A DNA stretch of 64,000 nt from Streptomyces flavotricini. Lineage in GTDB: Bacteria; Actinomycetota; Actinomycetes; Streptomycetales; Streptomycetaceae. Location of the stretch: positions 4,453,883-4,517,882 of the forward strand of contig NZ_JAINUL010000001.1 of assembly GCF_020639365.1 (NCBI RefSeq), read 5' to 3'. Of the stretch, positions 25,957 through 34,060 are shown piece after piece (position 1 is the first letter of the stretch; every line of letters starts with the position of its first letter). Below the pieces are notes generated by a model. It worked only from the letters and a program-made list of their open reading frames with translations. It was not told where the DNA came from and searched no databases. A program made the position numbers and the translations under genes.

Positions 25957-26254
25957 CCTCCACTTCCAGGACGAACTCGTCGTACGGGGCCTCCTGCGGG
26001 TACGGCGGCCGGATCTGCGCGAAGCGGATCCGGGCCCGCCCGCCGGGGCACCGGCCCCGGACGACGTACGTCCGCTCCAGCGGGGCGCCGGGCAGGACCT
26101 GCGCGGGGGGCGGTGGCCCGCTCACGTCGCTGACGGAGACGGCCTCCTCGTCCCCCGTGACCTGCCAGGTCCACACGTAGCCCCGCGCCCCGCGCCCGGT
26201 GAGCCGCAGCTCGTACGACTCGCCGGCGCCGAGGGTGATGTTGCGTACCTCCAC
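25922..26254 (-). CDS. Chagasin-like (I42) cysteine protease inhibitor
   Basis: A 110-residue beta-rich protein. The order of elements follows the chagasin family of papain inhibitors. GESYELRLTGRGARGYVWTW aligns with the GE-x-QL...NPTTGFAW loop, VLPGAPLERTYVV aligns with the GAGG loop region, and IRFAQIRPPYPQEAPYDEFV aligns with the MRPW loop; it ends in FVLEVEV as usual. The three wedge loops are divergent in detail, so this is a family-level call. No signal peptide is present. It starts 18 bases after the stop of the papain-like protease gene at 26273-28168 on the same strand, which strongly suggests that it controls that protease in the cytoplasm. Chagasins are known from protozoa and several bacteria. 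Confidence 0.65.
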   Translation of the reverse strand: MEVRNITLGAGESYELRLTGRGARGYVWTWQVTGDEEAVSVSDVSGPPPPAQVLPGAPLERTYVVRGRCPGGRARIRFAQIRPPYPQEAPYDEFVLEVEVTAAADAARGD

Positions 26255-26272
26255 CCGCGAAGACCTCCCGGC

Positions 26273-28168
26273 TCAGACGGGGCCGATCACCGGCCCCTCG
26301 TGCCAGCCCGCCGCGTCCCGCCAGTGGTGCTGCAGCTGCCGGTCCGTGCGCAGGACGATGACCTCCAGGTTGAACCCGAAACTCCCCTGGAGCATCCCGG
26401 TGACGGCGAGCGCGTCGTGGCCGAAGACGGCACTGCGGTTCCAGGCGGAGCCCGCGGCGTTGCCGCGCCACCAGTGCTCGACGCGGCCGCCCGCGCCGAC
26501 CGCGCAGAGTTCGTAGTTCCCGGCGGTGTCCTCGTCGGCCGCCCCGTACTGGGCCTCGATCAGGCAGGGCGCGGAGGTGATCGCACTGCCGAAGACCTCC
26601 CCCGGGTGCCAGGCGAAGCCGTTCGGGTCATCGCGCCACCACAGCTGCATCCGGCCGTCCGTACGGGTGGCGACGAGGTCGAGGTGGCGGCTGCGGGTCT
26701 GGACCAGGGCGGGCCCGTAGTGGGCGATGTCGGAGGCGAAGCGGCCGCCATCGTTCCAGGTCCAGGGGGCGCCGTTGATCCGCCACCAGTGGTTGAGGCG
26801 GCCGTCGGCGGTGCGGACGACCACCTCGAAGTTGCCCGGCTTGCCGTAGTCGCTCTGGATGAACGCCGGGGTCGAGCCGATCGCGGCGTCGCCCGGCCCG
26901 AAGGCGCCGCCGTCGCGCCAGACGCCGGCGGACTGCTCGTAGTACCAGTGGCGCAGCCGGCCGCCGGTGGTCACGTGCAGGGACTCCATGTTCCGGTTGT
27001 AGGTGGTGCCGGTGAAGGCGGGCTGGCCCGAGGCGTCGTTCGCGTACGACGTGGCGCGGGCCCACGGGAAGGGGGCGTCGCCCTCGCGCCACCAGTGCTG
27101 GAGCCGGCCGCCGCCGCCCGCGGCGGTGGTGAGCAGCTCGAAGTTGCGGTGTGCGCGGCCGTTCCCGCTCTCGTAGACGTTGCCGGCGTGCAGGCGGCGC
27201 TTGCTCCACGGGTCGATGTTGGTGCCGCGCAGGCCGCACTTGGCCCAGCGGTCGATGTCGACCTCGCCGTAGGCGATCCGCCCGTGGCCGCCGACGTGGT
27301 AACCCGTCCCCCAGGAGTTCTTGAACAGCCAGCAGCCCGCGGCGTCGTCGTAGCCGGTGATCAGTACGCAGTGGCCGCCCGCGAGGCGGTCGCAGGTGCG
27401 GTGGTAGACGCCGGATCCGAGGCCGAAGAAGTCGTCGTACACGTCGAAGCAGGCGGTGAGCGGGCCGACGGTGTCGAGCCAGACCTTCTGCTGTTCGACG
27501 TCACCGAGGCGGACGTAGTCGGTGATCCGGACGGTGCGGCCGGACCGGTCCCAGCTGGGCGTGTACTCGGCGCGCCAGGCGTCGCGGCGGTCGGCCGGGA
27601 CGGTGGGCGGGGGCGGGGAGTAGGGCCAGCAGTCGGGATCGGCGAGGCCGCCGTTGTCCTTGACCCAGTCGAGGGCGGTCTCGGGGTTGGAGCCCTGGCC
27701 GCAGGTGGACTTCAGACCGTCGTGGACGTCCCCCTCCGAGCGTTTCGCCCAGACGTTGTGCTCGATGCGGGCCATCGACTCGACGAGACCCGCGGCGCCG
27801 AAGGCCCAGCAGGAGCCGCACGGGTTCTGGTCCTTGACCTTGGTGATCCAGGGCCAGCCCCAGCGGGTGCGCCAGTCGACGGCGGCGGGACGGGCGCCGG
27901 GCCCCGGCGCCGGTGTGCCGGGCAGCAGGCCGTGGGCGGCCCGGCGGCGGGTGAGGTGCGGGTTGGCGCTCTCGTGGCCGATGAGCGCCCGCAGGTCGAT
28001 GGCGCCGATCTCCTCGGCGGGCGTGAGGTTCGCCCCGGGTTCGAGGCCGAGGGAGGGCCGGGGTACGGGCTCCTCGTCGGCGAGATGTTCGATGACGGAC
28101 CAGCGCGCTCGCCGCGATACGAGTTGCGCGCGTAGCTCCCCCACCGTCTGGACAGACCGCTCCGGCAT
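26273..28168 (-). CDS. Papain-like (C1) cysteine protease fused to lectin-like propeller
   Basis: A 631-residue protein. After about 95 N-terminal residues (possible propeptide, no signal peptide) comes a C1 peptidase domain (about 100-330) with all catalytic elements: KDQNPCGSCWAF (Gln oxyanion hole and Cys nucleophile), GGHCVLITGYDD (His) and FKNSWGTGYHVGGHGRIAYG (Asn). From about 350 to the end are six similar repeats of about 45-50 residues, each with a NFEL/NMES-type start, a GGRLxHWWR core and an FxxPAF-like turn. They resemble the tryptophan-rich blades of PLL-type lectin propellers. ATG at 28168 follows a G-rich Shine-Dalgarno sequence. The next gene downstream is the chagasin-like inhibitor. 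Domain fusion plus inhibitor suggests a targeted effector protease; target unknown. Confidence 0.88.
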   Translation of the reverse strand: MPERSVQTVGELRAQLVSRRARWSVIEHLADEEPVPRPSLGLEPGANLTPAEEIGAIDLRALIGHESANPHLTRRRAAHGLLPGTPAPGPGARPAAVDWRTRWGWPWITKVKDQNPCGSCWAFGAAGLVESMARIEHNVWAKRSEGDVHDGLKSTCGQGSNPETALDWVKDNGGLADPDCWPYSPPPPTVPADRRDAWRAEYTPSWDRSGRTVRITDYVRLGDVEQQKVWLDTVGPLTACFDVYDDFFGLGSGVYHRTCDRLAGGHCVLITGYDDAAGCWLFKNSWGTGYHVGGHGRIAYGEVDIDRWAKCGLRGTNIDPWSKRRLHAGNVYESGNGRAHRNFELLTTAAGGGGRLQHWWREGDAPFPWARATSYANDASGQPAFTGTTYNRNMESLHVTTGGRLRHWYYEQSAGVWRDGGAFGPGDAAIGSTPAFIQSDYGKPGNFEVVVRTADGRLNHWWRINGAPWTWNDGGRFASDIAHYGPALVQTRSRHLDLVATRTDGRMQLWWRDDPNGFAWHPGEVFGSAITSAPCLIEAQYGAADEDTAGNYELCAVGAGGRVEHWWRGNAAGSAWNRSAVFGHDALAVTGMLQGSFGFNLEVIVLRTDRQLQHHWRDAAGWHEGPVIGPV

Positions 28169-28337
28169 GACCGCCCCCCAGCGTCAAGCATGGTGTGCAG
28201 ACCCGGGAGCGTCCATCGGGGGGCGGGGCGCGTCAAGGGTGTCCGCACGGTCGCGCGGTCGCACGGGGGTCGTACGGGACGGCCGTCCGCCCCCGGCGTC
28301 GGAGGGACGCCGGGGGCGGGGGTGGGCCGGGTGGGGC

Positions 28338-29498
28338 CTATTCCGCCGGGGCGGGGGCGGCGGCCGGCGTGCCGGGCAGGCCGAGGCCGGTGAACATGGC
28401 CATCACGGTGGTGCCGAGGTCGTTCACGACGTCGGTGGCCTTGGCCTTGGCGTCGGTGGTGCAGCCGCAGGGGCCGGCGGCCTTGGCGACTTCGTCGACG
28501 GAGGCCTTGAGGTGGTCGACGGCGGCGGCGACGAGATCCACGCGGGCGCGGTCCACGGCCTTGTGCTTCGCGGCGACGACGGGGGCGACGGCCGGCAGCG
28601 TGACGGGCTGCGCGACGGCGGCGGGCGGCTTGGCCGCGTCAACCGGGGGCTTGACGGCCTCGACGGGCGGCTTGAGCACGTCGACCGGCGGCTTGGCGGC
28701 CTCCACCGGAGGCTTCGCAGCCTCCACCGGAGGCTTCGCAGCCTCCACCGGAGGCTTCGCAGCCTCGACCGGAGGCTTCGCAGCCTCCACCGGCGGCTTC
28801 GCAGCCTCCACCGGCGGCTTCACGGCCTCCACCGGCGGCTTCACGGCCTCCACCGGCGGCTTCGCAGCCTCGACCGGCGGCTTCACGGCCTCCACCGGCG
28901 GCTTCGCGACCTCCACCGGCGGCTTCGCAGCCTCCACGGGCGGCTTCGCGACCTCGACCGGCGGCTTCGCGACCTCCACCGGAGGCTTCACGGCCTCCAC
29001 CGGCGGCTTCACGGCCTCCACCGGCGGCTTCGCAGCCTCCACCGGAGGCTTCGCCACCGACGCCGGCGGCTCGTCCGCGGGCCGCTTCGGCAGGACCACC
29101 GGGGTGGCCACCGGCACGTTCGCCGGAGGCTTGGCCACCGCCTCCGGTACGGCGGGGGCCGCCGGGGCCGCCGGAGCCGCCGCCGCGAAGGTCTTCTTCA
29201 CGGAGGCCAGCGCCGCCTCGATCTTCTGCTTGTGCGCGGCCAGTTCGGCCTCCGGGAGCTTGCCGTCCGGGGACTTCAGCACCTCCCCGAGGAAGTTCGT
29301 CACGGGCGTGATCAGGCTGCCGGCCGCCCCGAGGGACGCCACCTGCGCGGTCAGCGCATCGGCACTGGGGGCGGCCTTCTTCGCCGCCGGCGCCGACGCC
29401 TTCGTCGGGGCCTCGGCCGCACCGGCCAGACCGGGGGACACGGACATCAGCGTCACGCACAGGGCGGCGGGGAGGGTGTAGCGGGTGATGCGGTGCAA
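28338..29498 (-). CDS. Secreted protein with 20 KPPVEAA-type heptad repeats
   Basis: A 386-residue exported protein. TTG start at 29498 is supported by AGGAGA upstream. A signal peptide (LPAALCVTLMSVSPGLAGA) is followed by a helical domain (about 40-120; VASLGAAGSLITPVTNFLGE). Residues about 145-295 are 20 tandem heptads of KPPVEAA/EAV/EVA plus one KPPAAVA, matching Pro-Lys-rich wall spacers. The C-terminal 85 residues form a helical domain with one CGC motif (AAGPCGCTTDAKAKA). There is no LPxTG motif. It might span or decorate the peptidoglycan, the charged Pro-rich arm acting as a spacer. The gene stands alone between the protease and a DUF1266 gene. Confidence 0.85.
   Translation of the reverse strand: MHRITRYTLPAALCVTLMSVSPGLAGAAEAPTKASAPAAKKAAPSADALTAQVASLGAAGSLITPVTNFLGEVLKSPDGKLPEAELAAHKQKIEAALASVKKTFAAAAPAAPAAPAVPEAVAKPPANVPVATPVVLPKRPADEPPASVAKPPVEAAKPPVEAVKPPVEAVKPPVEVAKPPVEVAKPPVEAAKPPVEVAKPPVEAVKPPVEAAKPPVEAVKPPVEAVKPPVEAAKPPVEAAKPPVEAAKPPVEAAKPPVEAAKPPVEAAKPPVDVLKPPVEAVKPPVDAAKPPAAVAQPVTLPAVAPVVAAKHKAVDRARVDLVAAAVDHLKASVDEVAKAAGPCGCTTDAKAKATDVVNDLGTTVMAMFTGLGLPGTPAAAPAPAE
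28622..29055 (-). repeat. 21-bp tandem repeat array encoding KPPVExx
   Basis: About 20 imperfect 21-base units encode the heptads inside the secreted repeat protein. Six neighbouring copies near 28700-28830 are nearly identical at the DNA level, which suggests recent expansion and likely length polymorphism between strains. Confidence 0.85.
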
Positions 29499-29790
29499 GA
29501 TCTCTCTCCTGTTTCAGAGTCGCGGGGCAGGGGGTGTGCCCCTGTCCACTCACCGCCACCCGGTCACATTCGGCAACCGGAAACCGGCCCGCGCATCTCC
29601 GAAACCACCGCCCACAAGGCCTCTACCTGCATGGATGGCCTCCTTCTTCCGTTCCGCCGCCGGTGCTGCACCCTCGTGAAGCCATCACCTTGGGTAATCA
29701 CCCCGCGGAGGGGTGGGGGCCCCGGCCGGGCCGCCGGCAAGACCGTACGGGCCGGGCAGGGCGTCGGAGGGCCCCGTTAGGGTTTCCCGT

Positions 29791-31011
29791 ATGGGGACCT
29801 GGATCGCACCGAGCGTCATAGAACGAGAGCTGTACGAAGCCAAGCTCAGGAACGACTGGCCCGCCTACTTCGACGCCCTGGCCCGCGCCTGGCTGTTCGT
29901 CCCCATGGCCCGCGGGTACGTGGACGCGCACCCCACCTCGGTCCTGCTCGAACCCGCGTACTTCCCGCAGGTCCGTGCCCGTTGCTACGTGGCGTACACG
30001 GCGGGCATGCTGCCCGCCCCCACCGCCGACGGGGTCTTCAGCCGTCAGAGCCTCGCCTGGTTCGCCGCCAATTTCGAACCCGGCGATCCTCCGTACCTGG
30101 CCGTCAACCCCGGCAGCCCCTGCGAGGCCTTCCTGCCCGCCGGTCCCGGCGACCGCGCCGTGTGGAACGCCCACTGGGACCGGGCCCCCACGTACGGCCT
30201 GGAGCAGAACAAGGTCCACGGCCTCCACGTCGGGGGCCCGTTGCGCGGCCCCGCCGCCTTCGGGCTCGCCTGCGGCGCGCACCTGTCCGTACGCAACGGA
30301 CTGTTCTGGAACGCCCTGGGCTACCACGGCGAGGGCTACATGAAGGAACGCGAGAAGCTCAAGGAGTACTGGGGCATCACCACCCGCGAGGAATGGCTGC
30401 TCGGCACCGAGCGGCTGCTGACGGCGGACATGGTCAGCGCGGTCTGGGAGTTCACGCTGCGGATCCGCACGGCCCTCGCCCAGGAGTTCGCCGGGCCGGT
30501 GGACATCGAGCACTGGAGGCACGCCACCGAGGCGACCCTCCGGGCCAATGCGGAACGGGCGGCCGAGCCCCAAATCACCCCCGAAGGCGTCACCGTCGCC
30601 CGGCCCCGCTCCACCGCGGAGGTGGAAGGGGAGGTCGCCGGCGTGCAGCGGGTCATCGGCCGCATCGCGCGCTACGAGCAGCGCTTCCGGGCCGACGGGA
30701 TCCTCGGCGAGGGCAGGTTCGTCCGGTCCGTCGAGGCCTGGGACTACGGGCGCGCCTCCCAGATGGCCCGCTGGGGCCTCGGCGCCCGCCTGTGCACGCT
30801 CCAGGAGGCCGAGGACGCGGTCGTCAGGGCCGGGAGGGTCTGCCGGCTCTCGTACCGCTCCTGGGAGGACCTCTCCGCCGGCTTCATCCTGGGACGCTGC
30901 CTCCAGTTCGACGAGGAGGAGTACGGGCACTGGTACACCGACATGGCCGCCACCCACCAGGCCCTGATGAGCGATCCCGGCAGCCCCTGGCTCAACATCC
31001 CCTGGACCTAG
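29791..31011 (+). CDS. DUF1266 domain protein
   Basis: A 406-residue soluble protein. The first 150 residues have an SseB-like pattern (YEAKLRNDWPAYFDALARAW; VLLEPAYFPQVRARCYVAYT; PYLAVNPGSPCEAFLP). The rest matches DUF1266 (FGLACGAHLSVRNGLFWNAL; REEWLLGTERLLTADMVSAV; SVEAWDYGRASQMARWGLGA; SYRSWEDLSAGFILGRCLQF). DUF1266 proteins are of unknown function and often accompany SseB domains or polymorphic-toxin loci. ATG at 29791. No clear ribosome-binding site is visible. It may be followed by the oxidoreductase gene 80 bases downstream. Confidence 0.82.
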   Translation: MGTWIAPSVIERELYEAKLRNDWPAYFDALARAWLFVPMARGYVDAHPTSVLLEPAYFPQVRARCYVAYTAGMLPAPTADGVFSRQSLAWFAANFEPGDPPYLAVNPGSPCEAFLPAGPGDRAVWNAHWDRAPTYGLEQNKVHGLHVGGPLRGPAAFGLACGAHLSVRNGLFWNALGYHGEGYMKEREKLKEYWGITTREEWLLGTERLLTADMVSAVWEFTLRIRTALAQEFAGPVDIEHWRHATEATLRANAERAAEPQITPEGVTVARPRSTAEVEGEVAGVQRVIGRIARYEQRFRADGILGEGRFVRSVEAWDYGRASQMARWGLGARLCTLQEAEDAVVRAGRVCRLSYRSWEDLSAGFILGRCLQFDEEEYGHWYTDMAATHQALMSDPGSPWLNIPWT

Positions 31012-31091
31012 CGGAAGCACCGCCAGCCGACTTTTCCCAGTAGCGGTGAAAGCTTGGACGGCCCGGGAAAGCCCCAACTAGCCTCGCCCGC

Positions 31092-31508
31092 ATGACCATT
31101 GCGCTGAACGACACGGTACGCAAACTGCTCGACGCCCCGCACCCGGCGGTGCTCACCACCCTCAATCCCGACGGCGGCCCGCAGAGTTCGGTGGTCTGGG
31201 TGGCGCGGGACGGCGACGAACTGCTGATCTCCACCGAGCAGGGGCGCCGCAAGCAGCGCAACATCGCCCGTGACGCGCGCGTCGGGCTGACGGTCTTCGA
31301 CACCGCCAACCCGTTCGTGTACGTCGAGATCCGCGGCACGGCCACCGTCACCGAGGACACGGGCCGCGAAGTGGCGGTCCTCATCGCGGAGCAGTACATG
31401 GGGCCGGGCGGCGGCAAGGAGTACGCCGAGGCCCCCGCCGAGAACGTCCGCCTCGTCCTGCGCATCACCCCGACCAAGGTGCTCGGCAACGCGGCCAAGG
31501 CCGGCTAG
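31092..31508 (+). CDS. PPOX-class F420-dependent oxidoreductase
   Basis: A 138-residue split-barrel flavin/deazaflavin-binding protein. It shows the typical start (VRKLLDAPHPAVLTTLNPDG), the strand GGPQSSVVWVARDGDELLIS and ARVGLTVFDTANPFVYVEIR, followed by AEQYMGPGGGKEY. Members of this class reduce substrates with F420H2, or serve as FMN-binding enzymes; actinobacteria carry many copies. ATG at 31092. It follows the DUF1266 gene on the same strand and converges on the gene at 31515. Confidence 0.88.
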   Translation: MTIALNDTVRKLLDAPHPAVLTTLNPDGGPQSSVVWVARDGDELLISTEQGRRKQRNIARDARVGLTVFDTANPFVYVEIRGTATVTEDTGREVAVLIAEQYMGPGGGKEYAEAPAENVRLVLRITPTKVLGNAAKAG

Positions 31509-31514
31509 CCGGCG

Positions 31515-32279
31515 CTACGGCAGTTGCGGGCGGACCTGCGACCAGGCGTCGACCGCCACCGCGAGCGGGTCTCCGTCCGCGAGGTGGGGCCGTACGAGGG
31601 CCATCCAGGGCAGCAGGAGCTTGATGCGCCGCAGGTGCTGGATGCGCGGTCGCGGCAGGTCGCGCCAGGTGCGGGCCTCGGCGGCCGCCTCCGCCGGGGT
31701 CAGGTCGATCAGCGCCAGCGCGTCGCGGCACAGCCGCTCCGGGTCGCCGCCGCGGCCCGGGCCGAACTGCCCGATCAGGTAGCCCCGTACGGCAGCCACC
31801 TCGACCGCGCGGTCCAGCGGGTGCGAGCCCTCCCAGTCCGCCTTGCGGTACGTCGCGGCCAGCGCCACCCCGCCCCAGCGCAGCCGGGTCTCCTCGGGCA
31901 GCCAGTCCCCCTGCATCCGGCCCACGGCCAGAGTCCGCAGGGTCAGCGGATGCGGTTCGTCCAGCAGCGGCGGGTCGGTGGCCAGCCAGGCCTCGATGTC
32001 CTCCAGCGCGTGCCCTCCGGGCGGGACGGCCGTCAGCACCTGCCCCCGGGTGAGCAGCGCCACCAGGGCTCCGGTGAGGTGGACCTTGGCCACGTGCCCC
32101 GCGTCGAAGAAGGCCACGCTGCGCCCGTACCGCTCGATCCGCCGCAGCCCGAGCCGCAACTCCCCGACGGCGTAGACCTGCCCGGCGCGCGCGACCCCGC
32201 CGAGGCACCGCACCACGCACACCCCGCCCGTGACGTCGGCCTCCTCGACGGAGTAGACCTGCAGCTCGGCGATGGCCAC
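31515..32279 (-). CDS. Hypothetical protein with EF-Tu domain-2-like N-terminus
   Basis: A 254-residue protein that I do not recognise as a named family. The first 60 residues (LQVYSVEEADVTGGVCVVRC; LGGVARAGQVYAVGELRLGL) read like a translation-factor domain 2 beta-barrel. The rest is mostly helical (PLDRAVEVAAVRGYLIGQFG; RDALALIDLTPAEAAAEART). No GTPase motifs are present. GTG at 32279 follows GGGGGG and GGGAG. It has no clear operon partner; the oxidoreductase converges on it with 6 bases between. Confidence 0.6.
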   Translation of the reverse strand: MAIAELQVYSVEEADVTGGVCVVRCLGGVARAGQVYAVGELRLGLRRIERYGRSVAFFDAGHVAKVHLTGALVALLTRGQVLTAVPPGGHALEDIEAWLATDPPLLDEPHPLTLRTLAVGRMQGDWLPEETRLRWGGVALAATYRKADWEGSHPLDRAVEVAAVRGYLIGQFGPGRGGDPERLCRDALALIDLTPAEAAAEARTWRDLPRPRIQHLRRIKLLLPWMALVRPHLADGDPLAVAVDAWSQVRPQLP

Positions 32280-32323
32280 TCCCGGCCCCCCTTCCCCGGC
32301 CGGGAGGCTACCGCCTGCGGGTG

Positions 32324-32494
32324 TCAGAGCGCCCCTTGGAGCCCCACCCGGACCCGGGTCACCCGCGATCCGGCCGCCGAGAAGCGGATCGAGCGCGTCC
32401 CGCCGGCCACCGCCGCCTCCTGCCGGCCCGTGGCCGCCTTGGTGATGCGGACCGTGCGCGTCTCCGTGCCGTCCGGGAGGTCGGCCGGGCGCAT
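32324..32494 (-). pseudogene. Possible 56-residue gene or remnant of a larger one
   Basis: A minus-strand frame starting MRPADLPDGTETRTVRITKA and ending VTRVRVGLQGAL. The sequence is compositionally protein-like (alternating beta pattern, TETRTVRIT, SIRFSAAGSRVTRVRVGL) and resembles the C-terminal beta-strands of a larger domain rather than random readthrough. No ribosome-binding site is evident. It could be a decayed fragment. Confidence 0.25.
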
Positions 32495-32550
32495 TCATAC
32501 GGTGATCATCCCCCGGGGTACGGGCTTCCGGACAGGACGTTCGCGTCACG

Positions 32551-32591
32551 CCGGAGCCCCCCTCGCGGTGCGGTGGCGAGGGGGGCTCCGG
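32551..32591. terminator. Hairpin downstream of the first bkd operon
   Basis: A perfect 16-bp stem (32551-32566 with 32576-32591) with a 9-base loop sits 20 bases beyond the E2 stop codon on the minus strand. It probably ends the three-gene transcript. Confidence 0.85.
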
Positions 32592-32610
32592 GTACCGGAT
32601 CAGGACCGGG

Positions 32611-34047
32611 CTACGCCCAGGTGACCAGGCGGCGCGGGTGTTCCAGGACGGACGCGATGTCCGCCAGGAACTTCGAGCCGAGCTCGCCGTCGATGAGGCG
32701 GTGGTCGAACGACAGCGCCAGGGTGGTGACGTGGCGCGGCTTCACCTTGCCCTTGTGGACCCACGGCTGGAGCTTGATCGCGCCGACCGCGAGGATCGCG
32801 GACTCGCCGGAGTTCAGGATGGGCGTACCGGTGTCGACGCCGAAGACACCGACGTTGGTGATGGTGATGGTGCCGTTCTGCATGTCGGCCGGGGAGGTCT
32901 TGCCCTCGCGGGCCGTGGCGACCAGCTCGGACAGGCCCGTCGACAGCTCGCCGAGGGTCTTGGCGTGCGCGTCCTTGATGTTCGGGACGATCAGGCCGCG
33001 CGGGGTGGCCGCCGCGATGCCCAGGTTGACGTAGTGCTTGAGCACGATCTCCTGGGCCGCCTCGTCCCAGGACGCGTTGACGTCCGGGTTGCGGCGGATG
33101 GCCACGAGCACCGCCTTGGCGATGAGCAGCAGCGGGTTGATCCGCAGACCGGCGAGGTCCGGGTCCTCCTTGAGCTCCTGGATCAGCTTCATCGTGCGGG
33201 TCACGTCGAAGGTGATGAACTCGGTGACGTGCGGCGCGGTGAACGCCGAGCCGACCATCGCCTGCGCCGTGATTTTGCGGACGCCCTTGACCGGGATACG
33301 GGTCTCCCGGGCGCCCCCGGCCACCGGTGCCTCGGCCTCGACCGGTACCGGTGCGGCCTGGGCCGGCGCGGGCACCGCCGCCTGCGGGGTGATCGCGGCC
33401 GCCGCGGCGGCGTGCACGTCCTCGCGGGTCACGACCCCGCCCTCGCCGGTGGGCACCACGGAGGCCAGGTCGATGCCGAGGTCCTTGGCCAGCTTGCGCA
33501 CCGGCGGCTTCGCCAGCGGGCGCTCCCCGACGGCGTGGCCGGTGCCGTTGCCGTTCAGCGCGGCGGCCGGAGCCGCCTCCGGCTGGGCCGGTACGGCCGG
33601 CGGCGCCACCGGGGCGCTGCCGTTCTGCGCGGCCGGCGCGGCCTTGCGCGGGCGGCGCTTCGTCGAGGCCTGGGAGACCCCGTAGCCGACCAGGACGGGC
33701 TGGCGGGCGGCCGCGGCCGGCTCCTCGGCGGCCTCGGCCGCGGCAGGAGCCTCGACTGCGGCGGGGGCGGCCGCGGCCGGAGCGGCCGCAGCGGGAGCCT
33801 CCGCCGCACCCGTCTGCACCGAGATGATCACCTGGCCGACGTCGACCGTGGTGCCCTCCTCGAAGAGGAGCGCGTGCACGGTGCCGTCGAACGGGATCGG
33901 CAGCTCCACGGCCGCCTTCGCCGTCTCGACCTCGCAGACGACCTGGCCGTCGGTGACGGTGTCACCCGGCTGGACGTACCACTTGAGGATCTCGGCCTCG
34001 GTCAGGCCCTCGCCCACGTCGGGCATCTTGAATTCGCGGATCGTCAC
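32611..34047 (-). CDS. bkdC: Branched-chain 2-oxoacid dehydrogenase E2 (dihydrolipoyl acyltransferase), cluster 1
   Basis: A 478-residue E2 core subunit that transfers branched-chain acyl groups to CoA. It has an N-terminal lipoyl domain (Lys44 in VETAKAAVE), an Ala/Pro-rich linker (about 85-150), a peripheral-subunit-binding domain (VRKLAKDLGIDLASVVPTGE) and the 2-oxoacid acyltransferase core (about 245-478) with the catalytic HRLIDGE motif (SFDHRLIDGE). GTG at 34047 follows GAGGAG. It is the last gene of the E1 alpha-E1 beta-E2 operon; no E3 (lipoamide dehydrogenase) is present, so it must be supplied in trans. In Streptomyces such complexes make isobutyryl-, isovaleryl- and 2-methylbutyryl-CoA starters. 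A pyruvate or acetoin dehydrogenase role is a less likely alternative. Confidence 0.92.
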   Translation of the reverse strand: MTIREFKMPDVGEGLTEAEILKWYVQPGDTVTDGQVVCEVETAKAAVELPIPFDGTVHALLFEEGTTVDVGQVIISVQTGAAEAPAAAAPAAAAPAAVEAPAAAEAAEEPAAAARQPVLVGYGVSQASTKRRPRKAAPAAQNGSAPVAPPAVPAQPEAAPAAALNGNGTGHAVGERPLAKPPVRKLAKDLGIDLASVVPTGEGGVVTREDVHAAAAAAITPQAAVPAPAQAAPVPVEAEAPVAGGARETRIPVKGVRKITAQAMVGSAFTAPHVTEFITFDVTRTMKLIQELKEDPDLAGLRINPLLLIAKAVLVAIRRNPDVNASWDEAAQEIVLKHYVNLGIAAATPRGLIVPNIKDAHAKTLGELSTGLSELVATAREGKTSPADMQNGTITITNVGVFGVDTGTPILNSGESAILAVGAIKLQPWVHKGKVKPRHVTTLALSFDHRLIDGELGSKFLADIASVLEHPRRLVTWA

Positions 34048-34060
34048 GGGAACGCTCTCC

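Larger units (their letters stand above)
32280..32610. other. 331-base stretch without a firm gene
   Basis: It lies between the hypothetical gene at 31515-32279 and the E2 gene ending at 32611. It contains a small minus-strand reading frame (32324-32494) and the terminator hairpin at 32551-32591. I see no RNA gene or regulatory site here. Confidence 0.5.

Noticed and set aside
28622..29055. Regular repeats considered as a CRISPR array
   Set aside because: Units are contiguous without spacers and encode protein in one frame.
28195..29481. Plus-strand frame of 428 codons rich in Ala-Ser-Thr-Gly-Gly-Phe repeats opposite the KPPVEAA gene
   Set aside because: It is the reverse complement of the heptad array. 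Its reading is a consequence of the repeats; the minus-strand gene has a ribosome-binding site, a signal peptide and better codon bias.
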